A stretch of DNA of 64,000 nucleotides from Bacillus sp. RO1 (GTDB lineage: Bacteria > Bacillota > Bacilli > Bacillales > Bacillaceae_I), in NCBI RefSeq assembly GCF_012524115.1, contig NZ_JAAZWB010000075.1:1-64000 (forward strand), in the 5' to 3' direction. This document shows, piece after piece, positions 1 to 10,059 of the stretch. The notes below the pieces were generated by a model. The model was given only the letters and a program-made list of their open reading frames with translations, made no database searches and was not told where the DNA came from. Both the position numbers and the translations under genes were made by a program. The first letter of the stretch is position 1, and the number at the start of each line of letters is the position of its first letter.

Positions 1-126
1 TTGATTTCCGCAAATGGCTTCGCTTTCCTAGGGGCGCTGCTGGAGCCTCCTCGGCTTCGCCTGCGGGGTCTCCACCTAGCGCTATCTCCCTCAGGAGTCT
101 TCGCCTTTTGCTCCAATCAACAGCTA
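1..126 (+). repeat. Dispersed ~130-bp GC-rich repeat, copy 1 (left end outside window)
   Basis: The sequence is GC-rich and foldable, with the family signatures GAGCCTCCTCGGC, CTGCGGGGTCTC and CAGGAGTCTTCGCC, and it ends in AATCAACAGC. The matching start GCTGTTGATT, the inverted end seen in copy 2, is cut by the window edge. It lies just downstream of the acyl-CoA dehydrogenase gene. Five other copies occur in this window. No protein-coding role is apparent. Confidence 0.8.
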
Positions 127-139
127 GAAATCCGTTTTA

Positions 140-1279
140 CTATACACCTAAAGACCTTGCGATAACCATTCTTTGTACTTCTGAGGTTCCTTCTCCGATT
201 TCTAGGAGTTTTCCGTCGCGCATGAAACGCTCTACGTGATATTCTTTCATGTATCCGTAGCCACCATGGAGTTGAACAGCCTGATCTGCAATTTCCATGC
301 ATACTTCTGATGCATAAAGTTTGCACATGGAGGCTTCTTTGGAGAAAGGTCTTCCCTGATCTTTTAACCAGGCAGCTTTATAAACCATCGTTCTGGCAAG
401 TTCCAGTTTCATTGCCATGTCCGCTAGTTTAAATTGGTTAATCTGAAAGCTTGATAAGGAACGGCCGAATTGTTTTCTTTCCTGAGAGTAAGCGAGCGCT
501 CGCTCAAAAGCTGCCTGTGCAATACCAACAGCCATAGCACCGATTCCGATGCGGCCTCCATCAAGAGTGATTAAGAACTGTCTGAAACCTTCTCCGCGTT
601 TTCCTAAAAGGTTTTCCTGCGGCACACGGACATCTTCAAGGACAAGTTCCGTTGTGTTGGAAGCATTAAGGCCCATTTTTTCGTAGTTATCAATGACTTG
701 AAACCCTTTAGCATCTGTTGGAACGATGACAGCAGAGATTTCTTTCTCATTACCTTTTTTATCGGTGATAGCCGTTAATGCCAAATGCTTGGCGTAGGAG
801 GCATTAGTAATGAAACATTTGTTACCATTAATGATGAAATCTTCGCCATCTTCTACAGCAGTTGTCTTTGTACCACCTGCATCAGATCCGGCATTAGGTT
901 CGGTCAACCCGAATGCACCGAGTGATTCTCCTGTGCAAATTGGCACAAGATATTTTTGCTTTTGCTCTTCTGTACCAAACAGGTTTAATGGTGCCCCACC
1001 TAATGATACGTGAGCAGAATAAGTGATACCAGTTGATCCGCACGCTCTGCTCAATTCTTCTACGACAATCGCAAAACTAACTGTATCCGCGCCTGCGCCC
1101 TCATATTCTTCCGGAAAAGGAAGTCCCATCATTCCTAATTGTGATAACTGTTGAAAGACTTCAACAGGGAATTTTTTATCCCGATCTCGTTGGAGAGCCC
1201 CCGGTGCAACTACTTCATCTGAAAACTCTCTAATTGTTTTCTTAATCATCGCTTGTTCTGCCGTTAAATCAAAGTTCAA
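140..1279 (-). CDS. Acyl-CoA dehydrogenase (short-chain type)
   Basis: A 379-aa FAD-dependent flavoenzyme, full length for the family, that introduces a trans-2,3 double bond into acyl-CoA during beta-oxidation or branched-chain amino acid breakdown. Electrons would pass to electron-transfer flavoprotein in the cytoplasm. The family signature LTEPNAGSDAGG is near residues 125-136, and the C-terminal GGYGYMKEYHVERFMRD segment is present. The catalytic base is the Glu of IGEGTSE at about residue 363. The start is TTG, chosen because AAGGGGGGAAAG sits just upstream. It is the last gene before the repeat at the window edge and stands apart from sigA. The exact chain-length or branched substrate cannot be told from sequence; it resembles MmgC/AcdA-type enzymes. 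Confidence 0.9.
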   Translation of the reverse strand: MNFDLTAEQAMIKKTIREFSDEVVAPGALQRDRDKKFPVEVFQQLSQLGMMGLPFPEEYEGAGADTVSFAIVVEELSRACGSTGITYSAHVSLGGAPLNLFGTEEQKQKYLVPICTGESLGAFGLTEPNAGSDAGGTKTTAVEDGEDFIINGNKCFITNASYAKHLALTAITDKKGNEKEISAVIVPTDAKGFQVIDNYEKMGLNASNTTELVLEDVRVPQENLLGKRGEGFRQFLITLDGGRIGIGAMAVGIAQAAFERALAYSQERKQFGRSLSSFQINQFKLADMAMKLELARTMVYKAAWLKDQGRPFSKEASMCKLYASEVCMEIADQAVQLHGGYGYMKEYHVERFMRDGKLLEIGEGTSEVQRMVIARSLGV

Positions 1280-1427
1280 AATCTTTCCCCCCTTGTTGTT
1301 TGGAAAACATTAGCAAGAGCTAGTATTTTTCTTCCTTCCTACAATACATTGAATACGCTTTCATTTGTATTATAATAGATATAAGGGAATTTTCACAACT
1401 TTTAAAAATAACTAAATAATCAATAAA

Positions 1428-1955
1428 TTACATTAAAATAATATTTGCAACCAGTAAAACCATCGTTATTATCGCTGAAATGTTTAAATAGTACCATTTC
1501 TTTATGTAGCCGATAATAAACCACAGAAGGGTCTGAAAGGTGATGACTGCAAAGGTTAACGGCAATTGAAAAGATACAATTTCAAGTAATTTAATGGAAA
1601 GAATAAGTATGAGCAAAGCAAGTACAAAGACCGGTATATGTAGGTAAGATTCTTTTTTTCGAAAAATAAAATATCCGAATATAGAAAGAAGAACGAAAAA
1701 AGTTACCAGGAGCATTTGCAAATGAACTGGCATTTCAGTAAAATAAATCACAAGAAACGTTATTGGAACGAGTAAAGAAATTAGACATGCAAAAAAGAGA
1801 GAAAATAACTTTCTGCTTCCTTTAGGTGTTTGGTTCACACCCTCTCCTTCTGTATAAAGCGCCAACAGATAGTCACAATATTGCTCTGGTAGGAGACGAT
1901 TTCTTTTCCAATAGTCGATTTCTTGAATAATGGTTTCTTTTCGATATTTATTCAC
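1428..1955 (-). CDS. Conserved-type multi-spanning membrane protein of unknown function
   Basis: I do not recognise a named family. A charged N-terminal segment (WKRNRLLPEQYCDYLLALY) is followed by about five hydrophobic helices, so it is probably an inner-membrane protein with a short cytoplasmic N-terminus. The frame is open to 2072, but the GTG at 1955 follows a GGAG 11 nt upstream and gives a more sensible soluble N-terminus (NKYRKETIIQEIDYW); I prefer it. It lies directly downstream of sigA, 127 bp from its stop, in the same orientation. No catalytic motif is visible. Confidence 0.6.
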   Translation of the reverse strand: MNKYRKETIIQEIDYWKRNRLLPEQYCDYLLALYTEGEGVNQTPKGSRKLFSLFFACLISLLVPITFLVIYFTEMPVHLQMLLVTFFVLLSIFGYFIFRKKESYLHIPVFVLALLILILSIKLLEIVSFQLPLTFAVITFQTLLWFIIGYIKKWYYLNISAIITMVLLVANIILM

Positions 1956-2082
1956 TTTTGTTAACACTCCAATTACAGGTGTAGATATTAAAAACTGAAT
2001 ATTATAAAAGTATTGAATTGCAAAAAAAGAGAAATAGCTTACTCTTTTCAAGAAAAAGCAAACTATTTCCATATGCCTGATT

Positions 2083-3207
2083 CTATTCTAGAAAATCCTT
2101 CAGACGTTTGCTGCGGCTAGGATGTCTCAACTTACGAAGAGCTTTTGCTTCAATTTGTCGGATACGCTCTCTAGTTACTCCAAATACTTTTCCTACTTCT
2201 TCAAGAGTACGAGTGCGTCCGTCATCTAAGCCGAATCTTAGTCTTAATACATTTTCTTCACGGTCAGTAAGTGTATCAAGAACATCTTCCAATTGTTCTT
2301 TCAATAATTCATATGCCGCATGATCAGAAGGAGATGTTGCGTCTTGGTCTTCAATAAAGTCTCCAAGATGTGAATCATCCTCTTCACCAATCGGGGTCTC
2401 AAGAGAAACTGGCTCCTGGGCAATTTTGAGGATTTCACGTACTTTGTCCGGTGTCAGATCCATATCTTCTGCAATTTCTTCCGGAGATGGTTCGCGACCT
2501 AAATCTTGTAATAGCTGGCGTTGAACACGGATAAGCTTGTTGATGGTTTCCACCATATGCACAGGTATACGAATTGTTCTTGCTTGGTCAGCAATTGCAC
2601 GGGTAATAGCTTGGCGAATCCACCATGTCGCATATGTAGAAAACTTGAATCCTTTACGATAATCAAATTTTTCTACCGCTTTAATCAGACCCATATTACC
2701 TTCTTGGATCAAATCAAGGAACAGCATTCCACGGCCCACATAACGCTTAGCAATACTTACAACTAGACGAAGGTTGGCTTCTGCCAAACGACGTTTCGCT
2801 TCTTCGTCACCTTCTTCGATTCGGTTTGCAAGACTGATTTCTTCCTCAGCAGAGAGAAGATCCACACGGCCGATTTCTTTCAGGTACATTCTAACCGGGT
2901 CATTGATCTTCACACCAGGCGGAACAGTTAGATCATTCAGGTCAAACTCTTCTTCTTTCGCAAGTTGCTGTGTGTTCGGGTCATCATCAGATTCTGTTTC
3001 TCCGATGATTTCTACACCCTGTTCACCTAGATATTCGTAGTATTCGTCCATTTGATCGGACTCTATCTCAAAGCCAGCCATTTTTTCGGCTATCTCCTCA
3101 TACGTTAGGACACCACGCTTTTTACCTACTTCGGTGAGTTGTTCTTTTACTTGTTCGATGGTCAATTCTGTTTCCATCTCTTTTGATTGTGCTGATTTTT
3201 CAGCCAT
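2083..3207 (-). CDS. sigA: RNA polymerase primary sigma factor SigA (RpoD)
   Basis: The 374-aa housekeeping sigma factor, which directs core polymerase to TTGACA/TATAAT promoters. An acidic region 1.1 occupies about residues 10-95. Region 1.2 ([12 protein letters not shown]) follows, then the nearly invariant region 2 (about 138-207, including [20 protein letters not shown] and [13 protein letters not shown]), region 3, and region 4.2 with its helix-turn-helix ([19 protein letters not shown]). The ATG at 3207 is preferred over the adjacent TTG because GGAGGGG is properly spaced from it. It follows dnaG by 45 bp, the classical macromolecular-synthesis operon order yqxD-dnaG-sigA. Confidence 0.98.
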   Translation of the reverse strand: MAEKSAQSKEMETELTIEQVKEQLTEVGKKRGVLTYEEIAEKMAGFEIESDQMDEYYEYLGEQGVEIIGETESDDDPNTQQLAKEEEFDLNDLTVPPGVKINDPVRMYLKEIGRVDLLSAEEEISLANRIEEGDEEAKRRLAEANLRLVVSIAKRYVGRGMLFLDLIQEGNMGLIKAVEKFDYRKGFKFSTYATWWIRQAITRAIADQARTIRIPVHMVETINKLIRVQRQLLQDLGREPSPEEIAEDMDLTPDKVREILKIAQEPVSLETPIGEEDDSHLGDFIEDQDATSPSDHAAYELLKEQLEDVLDTLTDREENVLRLRFGLDDGRTRTLEEVGKVFGVTRERIRQIEAKALRKLRHPSRSKRLKDFLE

Positions 3208-3252
3208 CAACTGTCCCCTCCTTCCAACATTGAACGCGATAAAGAGGTATAT

Positions 3253-5067
3253 TTATTGTTTTAACTCTTTTTTCATTTGGATTATTTCCATCGCGATTTG
3301 TGCAGCACCAAGATAATCGTTTTGTGCTTCTGCTTGTTTCTTTTCTTGTTCTTTTTCTTTTATTGTTAACAATTTTGGATAATTAAACACCTGTTTCATA
3401 TAATCATGTAGCACTGCATCACTTAATTCTTCTTCAAGTGTTAGCATACCTAGTTCAGAAATAATTTTCTTGAGCGATTGCTCAGGTATACGCTCCATGA
3501 ATATACTGATATTCGGCTCATACCCTTCTTCGTAAAATGCATATAGATAGGTAGCAATCGCACGGTGCTCTTCTATGATAAAGGAGCCTGCAATGGAAGC
3601 TTGCACCTTTTCAGATACTCCCCTATCTTTGAGCATATGTGCCAGCAAATAGCGTTCGGCATTTAAATAAGCCGGTTTTAGCGCTTGGGTAAAGATTTTG
3701 GGTTTGTTAGGTATATTTATTCTATTCTGCTCGTTATAATCCTTTTTTTGCATTAAAGATTTATATACTTGAAACTGCTGCTGTTTTAAAGCTTCCAAAG
3801 AGATGGAAAATTCATCAGATAACTGACGAAGATAATGATCCCTTTCAACCGCTTTTGACAGCAGGCTAATCTCTTTTAGAACATCTTCCACATACCGCAT
3901 CCGTTCGCCTTCGTCTTTCATATTCCTGCCCTTGCGTAAGTACCTGAGCTTAAATGACATGAACGTTAAACTTGCCCCTATTACATCCTGCTTAAATGAA
4001 TCAGATCCTTTACTACGGATATAGTCATCAGGGTCCATTTTATCTGGCATCATGGCAATTCTTACGTAACATCCTTGCTGAATGAGGATGTTCGCTGCCC
4101 TGTAGGCTGCTTCAATTCCGGCATTGTCCCCGTCATAACAAATGGTGACATTTTCAACATGCCTTCTTATGATTCGGGCCTGCTCTTCAGTCAAGGACGT
4201 TCCCATCGTAGCGATTCCATTAGGTAATCCCGCTGTGTCTGCAGCAATAACGTCGGCAAATCCTTCAAAAAGGATAACCTGTTCCTGCTTTCTTATATGG
4301 GGACGAGCCTGATGGAAGTTGTAAAGAATTTTACTTTTATTAAATAGTGGGGTCTCTGGTGAATTTAAATACTTTGGTTCACCTTCTCCAAGCACTCTTC
4401 CAGAAAAGGCAATAACATTCCCTTTATGATCATGAATCGGAAACATAATTCGGTTTCTGAAACGATCAAAATATTCAGCTGTATGCTCCTTTTCAATTAA
4501 AAGGCCGGCCTTCTCCAACAGCTGCTGGTTGTAGCCCCTTTTCGTCAAAAACTTTAAAGCAAAGTCCCAACTGTTAAGTGAATAGCCAACACCGAATTTC
4601 TTTAACGTTTCGTCGGTAAATCCTCTTCCTGTCACATAATCATAAGCTTCCTGGCCCTCTTTTGTATTTAACAGTAAATGATGGTAAAATTTATGCAAAA
4701 GCAAATGTGCATCCATCATCCATTTCGTTTCTTTCGACTGGCCTGATTGTTCTGTTGCAGTATATTCCGGTACTTCCACTTCTACATTGGAGGACTTGGC
4801 AAGTTTTTGGGCAGCTTCTACAAAACTGACACCCTCAATCTCCATGATGAAGTTGAAAGCATTACCGCCGGCACCACAACCAAAGCAGTGATAGATTTGT
4901 TTGTCTGGGGCAACAGAGAAAGAAGGAGTACTCTCCCCATGAAAGGGACAAAGTCCAAAATAGTTGCGTCCTTGCTTTTTCAATTGCACATATTCACTTA
5001 TTACATCAACAATGTCAGTAGACTGTCTAATTTGATCAATGGTTTGTTCAGGAATTCGATAATTCAT
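3253..5067 (-). CDS. dnaG: DNA primase DnaG
   Basis: A 604-aa primase that makes RNA primers for replication in association with the DnaB-type helicase. It has the N-terminal CHC2 zinc site (CPFH at about 40 and CFGC at about 61) and a TOPRIM catalytic core with LFEGFADVIA and the acidic CYDGDNAG motif. The C-terminal part is diverged and mostly helical, where helicase binding is expected. The ATG at 5067 is chosen: GGAG lies 7 nt upstream, and the N-terminus NYRIPEQTIDQIRQ aligns with B. subtilis DnaG, whereas the 28-residue upstream extension does not. It is 31 bp downstream of yqxD. Confidence 0.98.
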   Translation of the reverse strand: MNYRIPEQTIDQIRQSTDIVDVISEYVQLKKQGRNYFGLCPFHGESTPSFSVAPDKQIYHCFGCGAGGNAFNFIMEIEGVSFVEAAQKLAKSSNVEVEVPEYTATEQSGQSKETKWMMDAHLLLHKFYHHLLLNTKEGQEAYDYVTGRGFTDETLKKFGVGYSLNSWDFALKFLTKRGYNQQLLEKAGLLIEKEHTAEYFDRFRNRIMFPIHDHKGNVIAFSGRVLGEGEPKYLNSPETPLFNKSKILYNFHQARPHIRKQEQVILFEGFADVIAADTAGLPNGIATMGTSLTEEQARIIRRHVENVTICYDGDNAGIEAAYRAANILIQQGCYVRIAMMPDKMDPDDYIRSKGSDSFKQDVIGASLTFMSFKLRYLRKGRNMKDEGERMRYVEDVLKEISLLSKAVERDHYLRQLSDEFSISLEALKQQQFQVYKSLMQKKDYNEQNRINIPNKPKIFTQALKPAYLNAERYLLAHMLKDRGVSEKVQASIAGSFIIEEHRAIATYLYAFYEEGYEPNISIFMERIPEQSLKKIISELGMLTLEEELSDAVLHDYMKQVFNYPKLLTIKEKEQEKKQAEAQNDYLGAAQIAMEIIQMKKELKQ

Positions 5068-5098
5068 AACCACACTCCGTGACTTACTATTTCTATCT

Positions 5099-5569
5099 CT
5101 ATTCGGAAATTCCTGCAATTTTCGACAAAGTTTTTTTAAGTGATTGAACAAATCTTTCTCTGTCTTTCATTGAAAAAGCTTTAGGTCCCTTGGAATAGTT
5201 CCCTTTTCTCCGTTCTTTCGCAGATAGAAATCTCATATGCAAGCTCAGTTCCATTTCACTCTCTTCATACTGTTTTCCACGAGGAGTGAGAACATAAACG
5301 TTTTTGGACACAAGCATGCTTGCTAGACCAATATCTTGAGTGACTACAACATCATCCTTCTTTGCATGATTCAGAATATAAAGGTCAGCAGATTCTTTTT
5401 CATCATCCACATAGACCCAATTTCCTTCCGTTTTATTGGTCATGACGTGGGAATAAGAAGCTACGTAGCACACATCAACTTTATATGTATGACTTATTCT
5501 ACTTATTTCTTCTTTAACAGGACACGCATCTGCATCCACCAAAATAATAGGTTTGCGATTATTTTGCAT
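5099..5569 (-). CDS. yqxD: YqxD, YaiI/UPF0178 family protein
   Basis: A 156-aa protein of the DUF188 family with the N-terminal DADACPVKEEI motif and the DIGLAS segment near residues 78-83 that resemble PIN/NYN-type nuclease folds. The biochemical role is not established. It is the first gene of the yqxD-dnaG-sigA operon. The ribosome binding site before its ATG is weak, and the same frame has no better start nearby. Confidence 0.9.
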   Translation of the reverse strand: MQNNRKPIILVDADACPVKEEISRISHTYKVDVCYVASYSHVMTNKTEGNWVYVDDEKESADLYILNHAKKDDVVVTQDIGLASMLVSKNVYVLTPRGKQYEESEMELSLHMRFLSAKERRKGNYSKGPKAFSMKDRERFVQSLKKTLSKIAGISE

Positions 5570-5735
5570 GTTAAATGGTTTCTACATCCCTTCCCAAAAA
5601 CCTTCTTTTTTCGATATGTTTTTTTGTAGTTGTCGAACGAAACTGTTATATTGCCCTTGACTTATTGCTATTTTTAGTTTATTCGATAATCCATCACTCT
5701 AAACCCTATCGAGGAATTTTTTATCACAATTTTTT

Positions 5736-5764
5736 ATTATAATATAAACTATCCAAATTGACCA
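5736..5764 (-). promoter_or_regulatory. Candidate SigA promoter for yqxD-dnaG-sigA
   Basis: TGGTCA (5764-5759) and TATAAT (5741-5736) are separated by exactly 17 bp on the minus strand, about 170 bp upstream of yqxD. The -35 box matches only 4 of 6 bases, so this is a candidate read by eye. Confidence 0.45.
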
Positions 5765-5799
5765 CTGTTTCACATCGAATAGTGAGTAATCTAAAATCA

Positions 5800-5830
5800 T
5801 AAAAAAAACTGGGCAAAAAACCGCCCGATC
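5800..5830 (-). terminator. Short hairpin with long T-tract
   Basis: On the minus strand GGGC and GCCC form a short stem with a T-containing loop, followed by AG and eight T. The stem is only 4 bp, so it may be a weak terminator insulating the dnaG operon promoter from upstream read-through. Confidence 0.45.
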
Positions 5831-5853
5831 CTATAGTATATTGTTTAATCGTC

Positions 5854-6037
5854 GCTGTTGATTTTCGCAAATGGCTTCGCTTTCCTAGGGGCTGACGAGA
5901 GCCTCCTCGGCAAGCCTGCGGGGTCTCCACCTAGCCCTATCTCCCTCAGGACAAGGAAGGCTTTGGCAGCGAAACATCGCACGAAGCAAATGCGTAGCAT
6001 TTTCGAGGAGTCTTCGCCTTTTGCTACAATCAACAGC
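5854..6037 (+). repeat. Dispersed GC-rich repeat, copy 2, with ~55-bp internal insertion
   Basis: It begins GCTGTTGATT and ends AATCAACAGC, a perfect 10-bp inverted terminal pair. It has the same body as copy 1, but between CCCTCAGGA and GGAGTCTTCG it holds about 55 extra bases. The copy lies in the 733-bp gap between ppsR and yqxD. Apart from copies 2 and 3, the promoter candidate and hairpins, I see no gene in that gap. Confidence 0.8.
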
Positions 6038-6123
6038 TATGAATTACAATAATGTAAAATTAATGCTTTCTCAGATAACTTGGTTAAATACCTTTCATAA
6101 ACCCTAGGTAAGTGAAATCATTT

Positions 6124-6253
6124 TGTTGATTGAAGTGTAAGGCGCGTAGACGCCCGCGGGAGGAAGGGACAGGTGAAACCCCACAGGCTGAAAGCCGAGG
6201 AGGCTCACGGACCACCCGCAGGCAAGCGAAGCGCCTGGAACGGAAATCAACGG
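6124..6253 (-). repeat. Dispersed GC-rich repeat, copy 3 (inverted orientation)
   Basis: It carries the family body in reverse (GAGGAGGCTCAC, CACCCGCAGGC) and is flanked by TGTTGATT and AATCAAC. It lies head-to-head with copy 2, about 90 bp away, so a transcript across both could form a large hairpin. Confidence 0.75.
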
Positions 6254-6278
6254 GATTTAGGCTTTCTTCCCTTTAAAA

Positions 6279-6304
6279 AAAGAGCACTCCTAAAAGCGCT
6301 CTTT
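6279..6304 (-). terminator. Terminator of ccpN-ppsR
   Basis: On the minus strand AAAGAGCGCT and AGTGCTCTTT pair around a 6-base loop and run into further T residues. It overlaps the ppsR stop codon. Confidence 0.75.
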
Positions 6305-7112
6305 ACTTTAAACGGTTATTATAAATGTTAGAGATAAGGTTGGCCGTTTCTTCTACGGCTTTATTCGTAACATCTATCACTTCACAACCTATTTTATTTA
6401 CAATTGTTTCAAAAAATGCCAACTCTTCTTTTATTCTTTCAAGGTTGGCATAGGCAGCTTTATCATTCAGCCCCAGTGCTTTCAACCTTTCTTTTCGGAT
6501 ATCATTTAGCTTTTCAGGCGAGATCTTTAGACCGAAGCATTTTTCAGGATTCACTTTAAAAAGTTCTTCTGGTGGGTCTACCTCTGGAACTATTGGTACA
6601 TTTGCCACTTTTAGGCGTTTATGCGCAAGGTATTGGGATAAAGGTGTTTTAGACGTTCTAGAAACCCCTACTAACACGATATCCGCTTTAATAATTCCCC
6701 TTGGATCTCTTCCATCATCATATTTCACAGCAAATTCTACTGCTTCAATTTTTTTGAAATAATCATCGTCTAATTGTCTTACCAACCCAGGTTGGTATTT
6801 AGGTTTAACACCGTATTCTTGCTCCATCAAGTCCACAAGAGGTCCGATGATGTCATACACCTGTACGCCTTCTTTTTTTGCCAGTTCTACAAGGTGTTTC
6901 CTCATTTCAGGGACAACAAGTGTAAAGGCGATTAGACCTTGATTAAGTTTTGCAATTGAGACTACTTCCGATAATGTTGCAATGTCTTCTACATAAGGAA
7001 TTCGTTTGAGATGGAAGTTCGCCCCATTAAATTGGCTGATAGCCGCTTTTACTGCCAACTCTGCAGTTTCTCCGACTGAATCAGATACGATATATACGGT
7101 ACGCTTCTCCAT
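6303..7112 (-). CDS. ppsR: Pyruvate, phosphate dikinase / PEP synthase regulatory protein (DUF299)
   Basis: A 269-aa bifunctional regulator of the PpsR/PDRP family (YqfL in B. subtilis). Family members switch PPDK or PEP synthase on and off by ADP-dependent phosphorylation and Pi-dependent dephosphorylation of the enzyme. The N-terminus ([19 protein letters not shown]) and the P-loop-like [15 protein letters not shown] at about residues 149-163 are diagnostic. It has a strong GGAGG before ATG. It lies 14 bp downstream of ccpN, which links it to control of the glycolysis/gluconeogenesis switch at PEP and pyruvate. Confidence 0.93.
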   Translation of the reverse strand: MEKRTVYIVSDSVGETAELAVKAAISQFNGANFHLKRIPYVEDIATLSEVVSIAKLNQGLIAFTLVVPEMRKHLVELAKKEGVQVYDIIGPLVDLMEQEYGVKPKYQPGLVRQLDDDYFKKIEAVEFAVKYDDGRDPRGIIKADIVLVGVSRTSKTPLSQYLAHKRLKVANVPIVPEVDPPEELFKVNPEKCFGLKISPEKLNDIRKERLKALGLNDKAAYANLERIKEELAFFETIVNKIGCEVIDVTNKAVEETANLISNIYNNRLK

Positions 7113-7126
7113 GATTCTCCTCCAAT

Positions 7127-7756
7127 CTAGATAATTTCATCGTGTGCCAAGGCAACCAGCACTTTTGTGATATTCGTTTTGGTAATTCTACCGATTACTT
7201 CATAACCTTTATCCGTTTGCTTAACGACTGGAAGAGCATCTATTTGTTTTTCAATCAGTTTTTTTGCTACATCGATGATCAAGTCTTCTTTAAAGCAGTA
7301 CGTAACATTAGGCATTCTTGTCATAATGATATTAACGGGTATAGAGGTAAGCTCCTGTTTACCGATACTGGCCCTTAAGAGGTCCTTTCTAGAGAGCACT
7401 CCCACTATAATAGAGAAGTTGTCCACTACAAATAGGGTTCCCACATCTTCTAGGAACATGGTGCAGATTGCGTCATAAACGGAAACACTTTCATGTACAA
7501 CAACCGGTATGGACTGGTGGTCATTCACTTGGATCTTATTTATTTTATCGGATAATAGTTGCGATCCTGTTTTTCCAGTGTAGAAATATCCAACTCGAGG
7601 ACGGGCATCTAAATATCCGGCCATGGTCAAAATAGCTAGGTCGGGACGAAGGGTTGCCCTAGTCAAGTTTAGTTGATCGGCTATTGCTTCTCCGGTAATC
7701 GGTCCTTGTTCTTTGACTATTTGCAAAATAGTTTCTTGCCGCTTATTCAGTTCGAT
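7127..7756 (-). CDS. ccpN: Gluconeogenic repressor CcpN (HTH plus CBS pair); start codon unresolved
   Basis: A repressor of gluconeogenic genes (gapB, pckA in B. subtilis) when glycolytic substrates are present. It has an N-terminal winged helix ([23 protein letters not shown]) and two CBS domains (about 80-205), the ligand-sensing part. The coding frame matching other CcpN proteins ([16 protein letters not shown]) extends upstream of the first ordinary in-frame start, a TTG inside the first helix, but then reaches a TGA. With the sequence as given, an AUC at 7756 sits 9 nt after AGGTGG. A GTG at 7766 would serve if the run of five A had only four. Either a rare AUC start or a one-base frameshift or sequencing error is implied. 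The end is certain; the start is not. Confidence 0.85.
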   Translation of the reverse strand: MELNKRQETILQIVKEQGPITGEAIADQLNLTRATLRPDLAILTMAGYLDARPRVGYFYTGKTGSQLLSDKINKIQVNDHQSIPVVVHESVSVYDAICTMFLEDVGTLFVVDNFSIIVGVLSRKDLLRASIGKQELTSIPVNIIMTRMPNVTYCFKEDLIIDVAKKLIEKQIDALPVVKQTDKGYEVIGRITKTNITKVLVALAHDEII

Positions 7757-7884
7757 TTTTGTTCACCACCTAATGGGTTATAAGGTGCACTTCGCTGAAC
7801 GGGTGCCCTCCGCTTTTCTATTTGTGACATACTGTATATGTAAATAATATATACTAATTATACTGATAAACAGAAGAATTGGAA

Positions 7885-7927
7885 AGAGGCTGACTAAATA
7901 TTGTGAGGAATGCATTAGTCAGCCTCT
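7885..7927. terminator. Perfect 13-bp inverted repeat, terminator below glyS
   Basis: AGAGGCTGACTAA and its exact complement flank a 17-base loop. It lies between the glyS stop and ccpN. T residues follow on the plus strand (TTTTGTGTG), with a shorter T run on the minus strand. It most likely ends the glyQS transcript. Confidence 0.7.
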
Positions 7928-7977
7928 TTTGTGTGTTTAACTATTTTACCATAGGGTTATATGTTTGTCTTTTTTTA

Positions 7978-10059
7978 TCACTTAACAATGATGCCATTTA
8001 CATTTCCGAAAATGGATATAACTTTTGCCATATCATCCATTAGAGCGAGGCGATTTGTCTTAATTGCTTCATCATCTGTCATTACCATGATGTTATCAAA
8101 GAAGGCATCAATCGCTGGTTTTAAGGAAGCAAGTTCCTCATAAACTACGGAGAAATCCTGTTCTGCCGCAGCACGTAGCACAAGATCCTTTTTGTTGTTA
8201 AATTGTTTATAAAGCTCTTGTTCTTGCTCTTGACTTAGTAAGTTTTCTTTAACTTCAGCAGAAAGAGTTGCTTTCTTGGCAATGTTGCATACACGACTTA
8301 ATGATTCCATCGTTTCTTTAAAGTCTGCTTCGTTTTTCTTTGATTCAAGCGTTTCTGCTTTTTTCACAGTGGAACAAACATTCTCAAGTGGCAGCTCTAA
8401 AAGCGCATCTACGATGTCATATCGCACGCCACGCTCGGAAAGATTGTTCTTAAGTCGTAATTTAAAGAAGACTAAGAGGTCTTCCATGATGGCAGTTGCA
8501 TCTTTCTTTGCAATACCTTTTTCCACATAGCGTTCAACTACTGAATGCATGAATGATTCTAAAGAGAAGGTCCACTCTTTGTTCAAGATTGTCTGGATGA
8601 TTCCTGATGCTTGGCGTCTTAATGCGTAAGGATCCTGTGACCCTGTAGGAATAACTCCTATAGCAAAGAAACCAACAATGGTATCCAGCTTTTCTGCGAT
8701 GCTCAGGATAGCACCTACATCAGTAGATGGGGTCTTGTCATCTGCTGATCTTGGCATATAGTGCTCATTAATCGCCTTAGCAACGATTGGGCTTTCTCCT
8801 TTAGCCAATGCATACTTTTCCCCCATGATTCCTTGCAACTCAGGGAATTCATAGACCATATGAGAAACAAGGTCAAATTTATAGATGGAGGATGCGCGTT
8901 CAACATGTTTTTGCGTTTCGCTGTTCACATTCACAATTTGCGCCAGGTCAGCTGCAACGGCCTGAACACGTCTCACTTTATCTCCGGTTGTTCCAATTTC
9001 TTCATGGAATACGATTTTATCCAATTTTTTTATTGCATTGTCTATTACAAGCTTTTCGTCTTCCTTAGAGAAGAATGCAGCATCAGAAAGTCTTGCCCGC
9101 AGTACTTTCTCATTTCCTCTTGCAACATTATCTAAATTCTCGTGGTTCCCGTTTCGAACAGTTATGAAGTATGGCAAAAGTGTTCCCGCTTCACTTTTAA
9201 CCGGAAAATAACGTTGATGTTCTTTCATAGATGTGATTAATACTTCTTCAGGCAATGTTAGATAGTCAGATTCGAATGTACCAAACAATGCTGTTGGATA
9301 CTCTACTAAGTTATTCACTTCTTCTAAAAGATCTTCATCCACAGGTATGATCCAACCATTCTCTTCTCCTATGATGGATAGTTGTTTCCTGATTGCTTCT
9401 TTTCGTTCCACAGCATTCACAATTACATAATGAGAAAGCAACTCTTCCACATAGCTACCAGCGTCTTTTAATTCGATCTGACCACCAAGGAAACGATGAC
9501 CTGAGGATACTCTGTCCGCCTTTACCTTTGCAATTTCGACTGGAATAATCTCTTCGCCAAAAAGAGCAATCAACCATTTGATTGGTCGAACATATCTTAG
9601 GTCCTCATCAGCCCAGCGCATATTCTTCGGGAAGTGCAGGCTAGTAGCAACAGAAGCAATGCTGCCAAGAATTTCTTTCGTTTCTTTTCCTTTTACATGC
9701 TTTTGAACATGCACATATTCCACACCGTTGATTTCTTTAAAATAAATATCCTCAACTGTTAGTCCTTGACCTCTAGTAAAACCTTGAGCGGCCTTTGACC
9801 ATTCACCATCAGCTGAAAGCGCAACTTTTTTTGCAGGTCCCTTCGCTTCTATGGTAACATCTTCTTGTTTTTCAACTAGGCCTTCAACTAGAATTGCAAG
9901 CCTTCTTGGAGTAGAGTAAGCTTGGATGTTATCATAGGCCAGTTGATTCGTTTCAAGCCAAGATTTCACTTTATCTTGAAGCTGAGTCATAGAATCCGTT
10001 ACAAAGCGAGCCGGCATCTCTTCTAAACCGATCTCAAATAAAAAGTCTCTCTTACTCAT
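7978..10059 (-). CDS. glyS: Glycyl-tRNA synthetase beta subunit
   Basis: The 693-aa beta chain of the bacterial alpha2beta2 glycyl-tRNA synthetase. It binds tRNA-Gly, while the alpha chain holds the aminoacylation site. The N-terminus ([14 protein letters not shown]) and the [10 protein letters not shown] segment are typical, and the helical C-terminal third corresponds to the DALR-like anticodon-binding region. Its ATG overlaps the end of glyQ by 8 nt (ATGAGTAA), so the two are translationally coupled. It is controlled by the upstream T-box. Confidence 0.98.
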   Translation of the reverse strand: MSKRDFLFEIGLEEMPARFVTDSMTQLQDKVKSWLETNQLAYDNIQAYSTPRRLAILVEGLVEKQEDVTIEAKGPAKKVALSADGEWSKAAQGFTRGQGLTVEDIYFKEINGVEYVHVQKHVKGKETKEILGSIASVATSLHFPKNMRWADEDLRYVRPIKWLIALFGEEIIPVEIAKVKADRVSSGHRFLGGQIELKDAGSYVEELLSHYVIVNAVERKEAIRKQLSIIGEENGWIIPVDEDLLEEVNNLVEYPTALFGTFESDYLTLPEEVLITSMKEHQRYFPVKSEAGTLLPYFITVRNGNHENLDNVARGNEKVLRARLSDAAFFSKEDEKLVIDNAIKKLDKIVFHEEIGTTGDKVRRVQAVAADLAQIVNVNSETQKHVERASSIYKFDLVSHMVYEFPELQGIMGEKYALAKGESPIVAKAINEHYMPRSADDKTPSTDVGAILSIAEKLDTIVGFFAIGVIPTGSQDPYALRRQASGIIQTILNKEWTFSLESFMHSVVERYVEKGIAKKDATAIMEDLLVFFKLRLKNNLSERGVRYDIVDALLELPLENVCSTVKKAETLESKKNEADFKETMESLSRVCNIAKKATLSAEVKENLLSQEQEQELYKQFNNKKDLVLRAAAEQDFSVVYEELASLKPAIDAFFDNIMVMTDDEAIKTNRLALMDDMAKVISIFGNVNGIIVK

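Noticed and set aside
5724-6052. Several 60-68-codon frames on both strands
   Set aside because: They simply read through dispersed repeat copy 2 and lack ribosome binding sites.
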